The notes beneath the pieces were generated by a model. That model did no database searches and was not told the DNA's origin. It worked only from the letters and a program-made list of their open reading frames with translations. From Albidovulum litorale (lineage in GTDB: Bacteria > Pseudomonadota > Alphaproteobacteria > Rhodobacterales > Rhodobacteraceae): DNA of 64,000 nucleotides. Both the position numbers and the translations under genes were made by a program. Location of the stretch: NCBI RefSeq assembly GCF_025751495.1, contig NZ_JAOWKZ010000001.1:503920-567919 (forward strand), in the 5' to 3' direction. Below, in pieces: positions 44,515 to 53,077 of the stretch (its first letter is position 1; the number at the start of each line of letters is the position of its first letter).

Positions 44515-45540
44515 TCAGGACGCAAGCGCCAGCATCGGCTGAAGCGCCGCGTCGATCACCTCCAGCCCCGCACCCGGCCGGTTCGCGCGCTCGGACAACA
44601 CGCGCCGCCAGCCGCGCGCGCCGGGCTGGCCGTGGAAGAGGCCCAGCATGTGGCGGGTGATCTGATGGAGCCGGCCGCCGGTTTCGAGATGGCGAGCGAT
44701 ATAGGGCCGCATCCGCTCCACCACCTCGAACCGGTCCGGCGCAGGCTGACCGCCAAAGATGCGGGCATCGGCCCCGGCCAGCACCTCATAAGGCTCGTGA
44801 TAGGCGGCGCGCCCGATCATCACCCCGTCGAGCCCCTCGGCAAGGAACGCCTCGGCCTGATCCAGCGTGGTGATCCCGCCATTGACCGAGATATGCAGAT
44901 GCGGAAAGGCGCGTTTCATCGCCACGACCAGCGGATAGTTCAAGGGCGGGATATCGCGGTTCTCCTTAGGGCTCAGGCCCTGAAGCCAGGCCTTGCGGGC
45001 ATGGATCTGAAACCGCGAGACACCGGCCGCCGATACGGTCTCGAGAAAGGCGGGCAGCACCTCCTCCGGCACCTGATCATCGACCCCGATGCGGCATTTG
45101 ACCGTGACCTCGACAGGCGAGGCCGCGATCATCGCAGCCACACACTCGGCCACAAGCGTCGGTCGCTCCATCAGCACCGCGCCGAAACATCCCGACTGCA
45201 CCCGGTCCGACGGACATCCGACATTGAGGTTGATCTCGTCATAGCCGAAATCGCCCGCGATCCGCACCGCCTCGGCGAGTTCCGCAGGCTCCGATCCGCC
45301 AAGCTGGAGGGCCACAGGATGTTCCGCCGCATCGAACCCGAGAAGCCGCGACCGGTCGCCATGGATCACCGCAGGCGCCGTGACCATTTCGGTGTAAAGC
45401 AGGGCGTCACGCGACATGAGCCTGTGAAAATAGCGGCAATGACGGTCCGTCCAATCCATCATGGGTGCGATGGACAGACGCGCCGCGCGCCGGACCTTCG
45501 CGTCCTCAGGATTGCTGCCGATCTTCGCCGTCGTCATCAT
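44515..45540 (-). CDS. dusA: tRNA-dihydrouridine synthase DusA
   Basis: 341 aa FMN enzyme reducing U20/U20a of tRNA. Family motifs: LSIAPMMDWTDRHCRYFHRL, LYTEMVTAPAVIHGD, NLNVGCPSDRVQSGCFGA (catalytic Cys), KCRIGVDD, IHARKAWLQGLSPKENR and the FMN phosphate-binding NGGITTL / GVMIGRAAYHEPY. The PKENR-containing insertion is specific to DusA. Start at ATG 45540 (or 45537) after a GGAAAGATGGG; the frame continues upstream to 45597 without homology. Confidence 0.95.
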   Translation of the reverse strand: MMTTAKIGSNPEDAKVRRAARLSIAPMMDWTDRHCRYFHRLMSRDALLYTEMVTAPAVIHGDRSRLLGFDAAEHPVALQLGGSEPAELAEAVRIAGDFGYDEINLNVGCPSDRVQSGCFGAVLMERPTLVAECVAAMIAASPVEVTVKCRIGVDDQVPEEVLPAFLETVSAAGVSRFQIHARKAWLQGLSPKENRDIPPLNYPLVVAMKRAFPHLHISVNGGITTLDQAEAFLAEGLDGVMIGRAAYHEPYEVLAGADARIFGGQPAPDRFEVVERMRPYIARHLETGGRLHQITRHMLGLFHGQPGARGWRRVLSERANRPGAGLEVIDAALQPMLALAS

Positions 45541-45683
45541 TCCCATCTTTCCGTCGGACCGACGTCCCAACCTCCCCGACGCCGCACGACGCGGCATCGA
45601 AAGCGGCTCATAGCATCATTGCCAAGGGGAACGCCACCGCGACGGCGAGCATTGCCCGGACCGGTGCCTCCTGCATAAGCAAT

Positions 45684-45713
45684 GAAAAACGCGCAGGCCG
45701 AAGCCCGCGCGTT
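45684..45713 (-). terminator. Rho-independent terminator of the pyrimidine ABC operon
   Basis: AACGCGC (45688-45694) pairs with GCGCGTT (45707-45713), inner GGC/GCC pairs and loop CGAA; on the minus strand the stem is followed by TTTTTC. It lies 22 bp past the binding-protein stop. Confidence 0.85.
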
Positions 45714-45735
45714 CCCCTCGCACTTGAGGCAGGGC

Positions 45736-46719
45736 TTATTGCAGCGCCTTGTCGGTGATCGCATGGGTCCAGGCGCCCTCAGGTGCCTTGGAGATCACAG
45801 GATCGGACCCGCCGGCCAGCAATGTCGCCACCGTGCGTTCGTAATCCGCCGGGTCGAGCGCGCCATTGGAACCGGCCGTCAGCTTGGCAATCTCGCCCAT
45901 CATGCGCTTCTGATGACCTTCGGTCTGGGCACCCGTCTCGTCATTGTCGAGAACGATCATCGCCGCCTCGTCCGGGTTCTCCTCGGCCCATTTCCAGCCC
46001 TTCATGCTGGCCCGGACAAAGCGCACCATCTTGTCCTCAAAGGCCGGATCGGCGAGATTTTCTTCGAGCACGTAAAGCCCGTCCTCCATCGTCGCCACGC
46101 CCTCGTCCTGATACTTGAAGGTGATAAGGTCGTCCGGGCTGATCCCGGCATCGATCACCTGCCAGTATTCATTATAGGTCATGGTGGAGATGCAGGCCGC
46201 CTGCTTCTGGAGAAGCGGATCGACGTTGAATCCCTGCTTCAGCACCTCGACGCCATCCGCACCCCCGGTGGTCGGGATGCCGAGCGTCGCCATCCACGAC
46301 AGGAACGGATATTCATTGCCGAAGAACCAGACGCCCAGCGTCTTGCCCTTGAAATCCTCAGGGCCAGCGACGCCCGATTCCTTCAGACAGGTCAGCATCA
46401 TGCCCGACGACTTGAAGGGCTGCGCGATGTTCACCAAGGGCAGGCCCTTTTCCCGCGCGGCGAGTGCTGCGGGCATCCATTCGACGGTCACATCGGCCCC
46501 GCCGCCGGCGATCACCTGTGTCGGCGCGATATCCGGGCCGCCCGGCAGGATCGTGACGTTCAGGTCTTCTTCGTCGTAGAAGCCCTGCTCCTTGGCGACG
46601 TAATAGCCCGCGAACTGGGCCTGCGTGACCCATTTCAGCTGTAGCGTCACATCGTCCGCCGCCCATCCTGCGCCCGCCATCAGGCTCAGCGCCATCGCGC
46701 TTGTCATAAGTCTTTTCAT
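45736..46719 (-). CDS. NMT1/THI5-like ABC transporter substrate-binding protein
   Basis: 327 aa periplasmic protein with a Sec leader (KRLMTSAMALSLMAGAGWA, cleavage near residue 20). The mature N-terminus DDVTLQLKWVTQAQFAGYYVAKEQGFYDEE is typical of the THI5/NMT1-like family that binds pyrimidines or their biosynthetic relatives. AAGGAGG precedes the ATG. Context with dihydropyrimidinase and carbamoylase suggests uracil, thymine or a hydropyrimidine as ligand; a thiamine precursor is the alternative. Confidence 0.88.
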   Translation of the reverse strand: MKRLMTSAMALSLMAGAGWAADDVTLQLKWVTQAQFAGYYVAKEQGFYDEEDLNVTILPGGPDIAPTQVIAGGGADVTVEWMPAALAAREKGLPLVNIAQPFKSSGMMLTCLKESGVAGPEDFKGKTLGVWFFGNEYPFLSWMATLGIPTTGGADGVEVLKQGFNVDPLLQKQAACISTMTYNEYWQVIDAGISPDDLITFKYQDEGVATMEDGLYVLEENLADPAFEDKMVRFVRASMKGWKWAEENPDEAAMIVLDNDETGAQTEGHQKRMMGEIAKLTAGSNGALDPADYERTVATLLAGGSDPVISKAPEGAWTHAITDKALQ

Positions 46720-46741
46720 TGTCACATCCTCCTTGTTGTCG

Positions 46742-47590
46742 TTACCGCCCTCTTTGCGAGGGATGCCAGAAAGTGGCCGCGCGTTCGAGCGTTGCCACCA
46801 AACCGTAAAATGCCGAACCGGCCAGGGCCGCGACGGCAATCTCCGCCCAAACCATGTCGAGCGCAAGCTGTCCCACGGCGGTGGAGATGCGGAACCCCAT
46901 CCCCTTGATGGGCGAGCCGAAAAATTCAGCGACGATGGCGCCGATCAGGGCAAGCGTGGTCGCAATCTTCAGCCCGTTGAAGATGAAGGGCATCGCCGCA
47001 GGCAGGCGCAGCTTCATCAAGGTCTGCCAGTAGCTCGCCGAATAGGTCGCCATCAGGTCGCGCTGCATCCGGTCGGTGGCGGCAAGCCCCGCTACCGTGT
47101 TCACGAGGACGGGGAAGAAGACCATGACGACGACCACAGCCGCCTTCGACTGCCAGTCGAAGCCGAACCACATCACAAGGATCGGCGCGATGCCGACGAT
47201 GGGGAGCGCGGCCACGAAATTGCCGACAGGCAAAAGGCCCCGCTGCAGGAAGGGCGAGCGGTCGATGAGGATCGCCGTCAGCACCGCCGACCCGCAGCCG
47301 ATCAGATAGCCCGACAGCGCCCCTTTGAGGATCGTCTGCACGAAATCGCCCCAGAGGATCGGGACGGAGGATTTGAGCGTCCCCCAGATCACCGAGGGCG
47401 CTGGCAGGATCACGCCGGGCACATTGAGCCCCCGCACGATGCCCTCCCAGAGAATGAGCAGCGTCACGCCGAAAAGTGCGGGCACAAAGAGCCTGACCGC
47501 CCTGGTCTTCGCGACCGGCTGCCGCGCAAGCCAGGCATTGAAGCCCCAGGCCGCCAGCCAGAAGAGTATCGCGCCCCAAAGCCAGCTCAT
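46742..47590 (-). CDS. ABC transporter permease, pyrimidine-type uptake system (second)
   Basis: 282 aa inner-membrane permease of the SsuC/ThiX class. Five to six helices, PAPSVIWGTLKSS in the periplasmic approach and the EAA-type loop TYSASYWQTLMKLRLPAAMPFIF. It overlaps the upstream permease by 4 bp, so the two form a heterodimeric channel unlike the single-permease TauC arrangement. A 22-bp gap leads to the binding-protein gene. Confidence 0.88.
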   Translation of the reverse strand: MSWLWGAILFWLAAWGFNAWLARQPVAKTRAVRLFVPALFGVTLLILWEGIVRGLNVPGVILPAPSVIWGTLKSSVPILWGDFVQTILKGALSGYLIGCGSAVLTAILIDRSPFLQRGLLPVGNFVAALPIVGIAPILVMWFGFDWQSKAAVVVVMVFFPVLVNTVAGLAATDRMQRDLMATYSASYWQTLMKLRLPAAMPFIFNGLKIATTLALIGAIVAEFFGSPIKGMGFRISTAVGQLALDMVWAEIAVAALAGSAFYGLVATLERAATFWHPSQRGR

Positions 47591-48456
47591 CGCGCCATCC
47601 CCATCTGCCGAAGCGTCGCCCGCTCAATCACCCCGATGATCACGACGAGCCCCGCCGCCAGCGTCGCGGCGGCGAAAAGCGCGGCCCAGATCTGAACGGT
47701 CTGGCCGTAATAGCTGCCCTGCAACAACCGCGCGCCCAGCCCCGCGACGGCGCCCGAAGGCAGCTCGGCAACGATCGTGCCGACGACGGCGGCGGCAACG
47801 GCCACTTTCAGCGAGGCGAAGAGATAGGGCATGGAGGCGGGAAGACGAAGCTTCCAGAACGTCTGCCCGCGCGACGCGTTATAGGTCGACAAGAGATCAA
47901 GCTGCATCCCGTCGGGGCTCCTCAGCCCCTTCACCATGCCGACAACGACGGGAAAGAAGGTCAGATAGGCCGCGATCACCGCCTTGGAAAAGAGGGGCGG
48001 CACATTCAACGGCGGCCCGCCCAGCACCACGATCACCATCGGCGCAATGGCAAGGATCGGCACGGTCTGGCTGGCAATCGCCCAGGGCATCACCGACATG
48101 TCCATCGCCCTGTCATGCACGATGCCGACAGCCAAAAGAACACCCAAACCAGTGCCGATGGCAAAGCCCAGCATCGTGGCGGAAAAGGTGATCCAGCCAT
48201 GATAGACAAGGCTGCGCTTCGAGGTGATCTTCTGCCCCGCCACGCCTTGCCAGAGGCCCTGAGCCACCTGATGCGGCGCGGGCAGAACAGGCCGCTCCTG
48301 TGCCATCGTGTCGGCAACCATCTCGGAGAACGAAATCCCCACCCCGGCACGTGCCGCCTGATCGTAACTCCACTGACTGTTCAGCCAGACCGTCGCCGCA
48401 TACCAGAGCGTAATAATGGCGGCGACCACGGTAAGGATGGGCAGAAGCGACCTCAT
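47587..48456 (-). CDS. ABC transporter permease, pyrimidine-type uptake system (first)
   Basis: 289 aa permease with an N-terminal helix, a long loop with LPAPHQVAQGLWQGV, and the coupling segment TYNASRGQTFWKLRLPASMPYLF, matching the second permease. Its ATG overlaps nothing upstream; a 156-bp repeat-bearing gap separates it from the ATPase. With the following permease it forms the membrane part of the importer. Confidence 0.88.
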   Translation of the reverse strand: MRSLLPILTVVAAIITLWYAATVWLNSQWSYDQAARAGVGISFSEMVADTMAQERPVLPAPHQVAQGLWQGVAGQKITSKRSLVYHGWITFSATMLGFAIGTGLGVLLAVGIVHDRAMDMSVMPWAIASQTVPILAIAPMVIVVLGGPPLNVPPLFSKAVIAAYLTFFPVVVGMVKGLRSPDGMQLDLLSTYNASRGQTFWKLRLPASMPYLFASLKVAVAAAVVGTIVAELPSGAVAGLGARLLQGSYYGQTVQIWAALFAAATLAAGLVVIIGVIERATLRQMGMAR

Positions 48457-48470
48457 GCCCCGCCATCCTT

Positions 48471-48539
48471 CTTCTGTTCCAAAATACTCTCGGGGGGAGT
48501 CCCCGATGCAATCGGGGACTGGGGGGCAGACAGCCCCCC
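48471..48539. repeat. Intergenic hairpin cluster with TTCTGTTCC-AAAATACTC leader
   Basis: TTCTGTTCC then AAAATACTC (48472-48489) is followed by hairpin AGTCCCCGAT/ATCGGGGACT (48498-48507, 48511-48520) and by GGGGGGC/GCCCCCC (48521-48527, 48533-48539). A similar leader recurs at 59732-59749. Looks like a dispersed Rhodobacteraceae intergenic element. Confidence 0.65.
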
Positions 48540-48566
48540 GTCTGCGGTCGCATCCGTCCCGACGCC

Positions 48567-48610
48567 TGCCATACGCATGCCATACGTTTTGCCGACGCTC
48601 TGCAGACGGG
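48567..48610. repeat. Tandem 11-bp units, TGCCATACGCA type
   Basis: Units TGCCATACGCA, TGCCATACGTT, TTGCCGACGCT and CTGCAGACGGG follow at 11-bp steps, immediately before the ATPase stop at 48613. They are the complement of the repeats at 2738-2781. Confidence 0.7.
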
Positions 48611-48612
48611 TT

Positions 48613-49419
48613 TCAGACCTCATCGCCATGCCCCGCCCTCAGCCCCTCGCGCACGCGATGGGCGATCTCGATGAATTCCTTTGAATCCCGGATATCGAGC
48701 GGCCGTTCCTTCGGTAGCGGGCTTTCAATCACATCGGTGATCCGCCCCGGACGGGGCGACATCACCACGATCTTGGTCGACAGATAAACCGCCTCGGGGA
48801 TCGAATGGGTGACGAACCCGATGGTCTTTTCGGTCCGCGCCCAGAGCTTCAGGACCTCCTCGTTCAGCTTGTCGCGCACGATTTCATCTAGCGCGCCGAA
48901 AGGCTCGTCCATCAGAAGGATATCGGCGTCGAAGGCCAGCGCCCGGGCGATGGAGGCGCGCTGCTGCATGCCGCCCGAAAGCTGCCAGGGGAACTTCTTG
49001 CCAAAGCCCTCCAGATCGACAAGCGCCAGCACCTTTTCCACCCGCGCCACCTGCTCGGCACGTGAAAACCCCATTATTTCAAGGGGAAGCCTGATGTTTC
49101 CGGCGATGGTCCGCCACGGGTAAAGCCCCGCCGCCTGAAACACATACCCATAGGCCCGCGCCTGCCGCGCGGCATCGGAGCTCATCCCGTTGACGGTCAA
49201 TGTCCCTTCCGTCGGATGCTCCAAAGCCGCGATGGCGCGCAGGAAGGTTGTTTTGCCGCAACCCGACGGGCCGATGAACGACACGAAATCGCCCTTCTCG
49301 ACCGTCAGGTTCACATCCTTCAGGGCATGAACCGGGCCGTCACCCGTCTGGAACGTCAGTCCCAGCCCCTTCGCCTCGATCACCGGCCCCGACATGTCCG
49401 TCGTATCCTTCACGTCCAC
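48613..49419 (-). CDS. ABC transporter ATP-binding protein, pyrimidine-type uptake system
   Basis: 268 aa nitrate/sulfonate/taurine-class ATPase. Walker A GPSGCGKTT near residue 51, Q-loop YVFQAAGLYPW, signature LSGGMQQRAS, Walker B ILLMDEPFGALD and switch FVTHSIPEAV. It is the first gene of the importer operon, divergent from the cupin gene at 49491 with a 71-bp gap. Its last codons run up to the tandem 11-bp repeats. Confidence 0.9.
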   Translation of the reverse strand: MDVKDTTDMSGPVIEAKGLGLTFQTGDGPVHALKDVNLTVEKGDFVSFIGPSGCGKTTFLRAIAALEHPTEGTLTVNGMSSDAARQARAYGYVFQAAGLYPWRTIAGNIRLPLEIMGFSRAEQVARVEKVLALVDLEGFGKKFPWQLSGGMQQRASIARALAFDADILLMDEPFGALDEIVRDKLNEEVLKLWARTEKTIGFVTHSIPEAVYLSTKIVVMSPRPGRITDVIESPLPKERPLDIRDSKEFIEIAHRVREGLRAGHGDEV

Positions 49420-49490
49420 ATCCCTTCATTCGACGCTGAATTTCTCCGGTTTCTGTCGTATGTTTCGCCATCAAACGCAGGAGAGACAGC

Positions 49491-49889
49491 ATGGCAGAGT
49501 GCCGAAAAATCAGCCCTACCGACCGCTATACCGGCAAACAGGGTTTCACCTATGATGCTGGAATCGCACGAGAAAACGTCGGTTCGGCGGCGATCTGCAT
49601 GCATCTTCTGACGATCCCTCCGGGGGGCCGGGCGAAGGCGCATATGCATGAAAGCCACGAAACCGCGATCTTCCAGATTTCCGGCCATGCGGTAATGTAT
49701 TGGGGGGATCAGCTTCAGCACCGGATGGAAACCGATGCCGGCGACATGATCTATATCCCGGCGGGCATGCCCCACCTGCCCCTTAACCCGGGGCCCGAGC
49801 CGTGCACGGCCGTCATTGCGCGGACCGATCCGAACGAGCAGGAAAGCGTCGTCCTGATGCCCGAGCTTGAAGCGCTGGTCCCCTCGTGA
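49491..49889 (+). CDS. Cupin domain protein
   Basis: 132 aa single beta-barrel cupin. Motif 1 is visible as KAHMHESHETAIFQISG (His-x-His and Glu metal ligands, about 44-60) and motif 2 as GDMIYIPAGMPHLPLN (about 82-97). A metal-binding enzyme or sensor is likely; the substrate is unknown. GGAGAGACAGC precedes the ATG. It is convergent with hydA, with 3 bp between stops, and divergent from the importer operon. Confidence 0.85.
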   Translation: MAECRKISPTDRYTGKQGFTYDAGIARENVGSAAICMHLLTIPPGGRAKAHMHESHETAIFQISGHAVMYWGDQLQHRMETDAGDMIYIPAGMPHLPLNPGPEPCTAVIARTDPNEQESVVLMPELEALVPS

Positions 49890-49892
49890 CAC

Positions 49893-51347
49893 TCAAACCC
49901 CCGAGGCCGGTATGCCGGTCCGCTGCACGGGACGGGGCGAGGTTAGTTCCTTCCAGCTCGACAGCGCCTTGTTGACCGGGTTCCCGGCCTCGCGGCGGAC
50001 GAATTCGCCATGCCCCTCGCGGGTCTCGACCTTGCCGTCATTCACCGCGACCATACCGCGCGTCAGCGTGTAGCGCGGCAGGCCCTTGACCTCGTGGCCT
50101 TCGAAGACGTTGTAGTCGATGGCCGATTGCTGCGACTTTGCGCTGATCGTCTTCGTGCGCTCCGGGTCCCAGACCACCAGATCGGCATCCGCGCCCACAA
50201 GAACCGCGCCCTTTTTCGGGTAGCAATTCAATATCTTGGCGATGTTTGTTGAAGTGACAGCCACGAATTCGTTCGGTGTCAGGCGGCCGGTATTCACACC
50301 ATGGGTCCAGAGCATCGGCATCCGGTCCTCCAGCCCCCCCGTCCCGTTCGGGATCTTGGTGAAATCGCCGACGCCAAAGCGCTTCTGATCAGTGGTAAAC
50401 GCACAGTGATCGGTGGCGACGACCGAGAGTGAGCCCGACTGAAGCCCGGCCCAGAGGCTGTCCTGATGCTTCTTGTTACGGAAGGGAGGCGACATGACGC
50501 GGCGGGCGGCGTGGTCCCAGTCCTTGTTGAAATACTCGGATTCGTCCAGCGTCAGGTGCTGGATCAGCGGCTCGCCCCAAACGCGCTTGCCCTGCATCCG
50601 CGCCCGGCGGATGGCCTCATGCGCATCCTCGCAGGAGGTGTGCACCACGTAAAGCGGCACCCCCGCCATATCGGCGATCATGATGGCGCGGTTTGTGGCC
50701 TCGCCCTCCACCTGCGGCGGGCGGGAATAGGCGTGGGCCTCCGGCCCCACATTGCCGTCGGCCAGCAGTTTCGCGGAGAGTTCCGCCACCACATCGCCGT
50801 TCTCGGCATGGACAAGCGCGATGCCGCCCAGTTCCGCGAGCCGCTTAAAGGAGGCATACATCTCATCGTCATTGACCATCAAGGCACCCTTATAGGCCAT
50901 GAAATGCTTGAAGGTGGTGATGCCCTCCTTCTCGATCACGGTCTTCATCTCGTCAAAGACCTGCTCGCCCCACCAGGTCACGGCCATGTGGTAGCTGTAG
51001 TCGCAATTCGCCCGGCCCGACTTGTTGTGCCACATCTGAAGCGCGTCATGCAGCCCCTGCCCAGGCGAGGGCAGCGCGAAGTCGACGACCATGGTCGTGC
51101 CCCCCGCCAAGGCGGCGCGGGTGCCGCTTTCGAAATCGTCAGTGGAATAGGTGCCCATGAAGGGCATTTCCAGATGTGTATGGGGATCGATCCCCCCCGG
51201 CATGACATAGCAGCCGGTGGCGTCCAACTCCTTGTCACCCTTCAGGTTTTCTCCGATCTGGGCGATCCTGCCGCCCTCGATCAGCACATCCGCCTTGTAG
51301 GTCAGATCGGCGGTGACGATGGTGCCGTTCTTGATGACTGTGGTCAT
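49893..51347 (-). CDS. hydA: Dihydropyrimidinase
   Basis: 484 aa cyclic amidohydrolase of the reductive pyrimidine pathway, opening dihydrouracil or dihydrothymine to N-carbamoyl-beta-amino acids. Metal ligands: GGIDPHTHLEMPFMGT (His-x-His), HFMAYKGA (carbamylated Lys), LVHAENGD and VVHTSCEDA (His), ATDHCAF (Asp). Length and the hydantoinase-type signature match. It shares its strand with hyuC but a plus-strand small gene sits between them. Needs a dihydropyrimidine dehydrogenase, not in the window. Confidence 0.94.
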   Translation of the reverse strand: MTTVIKNGTIVTADLTYKADVLIEGGRIAQIGENLKGDKELDATGCYVMPGGIDPHTHLEMPFMGTYSTDDFESGTRAALAGGTTMVVDFALPSPGQGLHDALQMWHNKSGRANCDYSYHMAVTWWGEQVFDEMKTVIEKEGITTFKHFMAYKGALMVNDDEMYASFKRLAELGGIALVHAENGDVVAELSAKLLADGNVGPEAHAYSRPPQVEGEATNRAIMIADMAGVPLYVVHTSCEDAHEAIRRARMQGKRVWGEPLIQHLTLDESEYFNKDWDHAARRVMSPPFRNKKHQDSLWAGLQSGSLSVVATDHCAFTTDQKRFGVGDFTKIPNGTGGLEDRMPMLWTHGVNTGRLTPNEFVAVTSTNIAKILNCYPKKGAVLVGADADLVVWDPERTKTISAKSQQSAIDYNVFEGHEVKGLPRYTLTRGMVAVNDGKVETREGHGEFVRREAGNPVNKALSSWKELTSPRPVQRTGIPASGV

Positions 51348-51433
51348 TGGTTCCCCCTGAACTGCATTTTCTGACTAGCCAGAGCAACCTCATTTCCCAA
51401 GATGAATGCATTCATAATAGGAACACGAGCGCC

Positions 51434-51694
51434 ATGGCACCGAACACTGACGACTTCGAGCGCGAGCTCCATCGCCTTCTTCAACAAGGCACCGAGCTTG
51501 GATTCACGGCAGTAGAAATCACGGCAGGCAATCTTCATCGAAACTTGGGATCGTATCCCGGAGTAGATCATCGAATGCCCAGTTGTTGCGACGCAATGCG
51601 TCGCGCAATTGCAGATGGAGACCAAGAACTTCCGAACAAACTTGTTCGGAACGGAGCAAGCTACACCGTGCGCTATAGACTGCCTAGACATTAG
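51434..51694 (+). CDS. Conserved small hypothetical protein
   Basis: 86 aa from ATG 51434. The LHRNLGSYPGVDHRMPSCCDAMRRAIADGDQ and C-terminal NGASYTVRYRLPRH segments resemble a family of small proteins often found beside restriction or HNH endonuclease genes in accessory islands (recalled resemblance). The sequence is more AT-rich than hydA and hyuC, between which it lies in opposite orientation, and the ribosome-binding site is weak. This suggests acquisition by transfer, separating the two pyrimidine genes. Confidence 0.6.
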   Translation: MAPNTDDFERELHRLLQQGTELGFTAVEITAGNLHRNLGSYPGVDHRMPSCCDAMRRAIADGDQELPNKLVRNGASYTVRYRLPRH

Positions 51695-51697
51695 GCA

Positions 51698-52948
51698 TCA
51701 CCCCACGACCTCCGCCGTTTCCAGCACCGCGTGCAACAGCACATCCGTGCCCGCCGCCGCCCATTCCGGGCTGATCTCCTCGGCCTCGTTGTGGGAAAGG
51801 CCATCGACGCAGGGACACATAATCATTGCCGTGGGGGCGACGTCGTTGATCCAGCAGGCGTCGTGGCCCGCGCCCGAGACGATGTCCATGTGGCTGTAGC
51901 CCAGCCGTTCCGCCGCAGACCGCACGGCCTTCACGCAGGTCTCGTTGAAGGCGGGCGGGTCGAACTGGCCGACGATCTTGCACTCGAATTCGACGCCGAT
52001 ATCGACGCAAAGCTTCGGCGCGCGCTCCATGAACTCCGCGACCATGGCGTTCAGCTTGTCGAGGATATGGGTCCGCATGTCGACGGTGAAGACGACCTTG
52101 CCGGGGATGATGTTGCGGCTGTTCGGATAGACGTCGATATGGCCGATCGCGCCCACCGCGTTCGGCTGGTTCTTCATCGCGATCTCATGCACAAGTTCCG
52201 TCACCAGCGCCAACCCCCGCCCGGCGTTCTTGCGCATATGCATGGGGGTGGAGCCGGTGTGGCTTTCCTTGCCCGTCACCGTACATTCGATCCAGCGCAG
52301 GCCCTGCCCGTGGGTGACGACGCCGATATCCTTGTGCTCGGCCTCAAGGATCGGGCCTTGTTCGATATGCAGCTCAAAGAGCGCGTGCATCTTGCGGTCA
52401 CCGACCTTTTCGTCGCCGACCCAGCCGATCCGCTTCAGCTCATCGCCGAATTTCTTGCCGTCGTGATCCTCGCGGTCATAGGCAAAGTCCTGCGTGTGTT
52501 TGCCCGCGAAGACACCGGAGGCGAGCATGGCGGGGGCGAAGCGGGTCCCCTCCTCGTTCGTCCAGTTCACCACGACAATCGGGTGTCTGGTCTTGATGCC
52601 AAGGTCGTTCATCGTGCGCACCGCTTCAAGCGCGCCCAGAACGCCCAGAACGCCGTCATACTTGCCGCCCGTCGGCTGGGTGTCGAGGTGAGAGCCCATA
52701 TAGACCGGCAGCGCGTCCGGGTCCTCACCCGCCCGCGTGGCGAACATATTGCCCATCGTGTCGACGCCCATGGTCATGCCCGCCGCCTCGCACCAGCGCT
52801 TGAACAGGTGCCGCCCCTCGCTGTCGGCGTCGGTAAGCGTCTGGCGGTTGTTGCCGCCCGCGATGCCGGGGCCGATCTTTGCCATCTCCATCAGGCTGTC
52901 CCAAAGGCGCGCGGGGTCGATCCTGAGATTCTCTCCGGGGGCTGGCAT
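51698..52948 (-). CDS. hyuC: N-carbamoyl-beta-alanine / beta-ureidopropionate amidase (Zn hydantoinase/carbamoylase family)
   Basis: 416 aa metal-dependent M20-type amidase hydrolysing N-carbamoyl-beta-alanine to beta-alanine, CO2 and ammonia. Motifs: YMGSHLDTQPTGGKYDG, NWTNEEGTRFAPAM, ELHIEQGPILEAE, KESHTGSTPMHMR and SGAGHDACWI. AGGAGG lies 6 bp before ATG 52948, favouring it over ATG 52954 and the long upstream frame. Divergent from the RutR-like gene at 53078 with two palindromic operators between. Allantoate amidase is a family alternative. Confidence 0.9.
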   Translation of the reverse strand: MPAPGENLRIDPARLWDSLMEMAKIGPGIAGGNNRQTLTDADSEGRHLFKRWCEAAGMTMGVDTMGNMFATRAGEDPDALPVYMGSHLDTQPTGGKYDGVLGVLGALEAVRTMNDLGIKTRHPIVVVNWTNEEGTRFAPAMLASGVFAGKHTQDFAYDREDHDGKKFGDELKRIGWVGDEKVGDRKMHALFELHIEQGPILEAEHKDIGVVTHGQGLRWIECTVTGKESHTGSTPMHMRKNAGRGLALVTELVHEIAMKNQPNAVGAIGHIDVYPNSRNIIPGKVVFTVDMRTHILDKLNAMVAEFMERAPKLCVDIGVEFECKIVGQFDPPAFNETCVKAVRSAAERLGYSHMDIVSGAGHDACWINDVAPTAMIMCPCVDGLSHNEAEEISPEWAAAGTDVLLHAVLETAEVVG

Positions 52949-53010
52949 CGTCATCCTCCTGTCGGTCGTGTGCCCTGAGGTCTTCATGCCCCTTGCAGCG
53001 ACTCGTTTTC

Positions 53011-53058
53011 TGACCGTATGGTCAAGGTTGAGAGCAACACAACCTGACCAACCGGTCA
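53011..53058. promoter_or_regulatory. Twin RutR-type operators TGACC-N4-GGTCA
   Basis: Palindromes TGACCGTATGGTCA (53011-53024) and TGACCAACCGGTCA (53045-53058), centre-to-centre 34 bp, lie between hyuC and the TetR gene. They match the RutR consensus TTGACCA-N2-TGGTCAA in spacing and core. Confidence 0.82.
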
Positions 53059-53077
53059 ACAAATTTCTTCGGGGACG

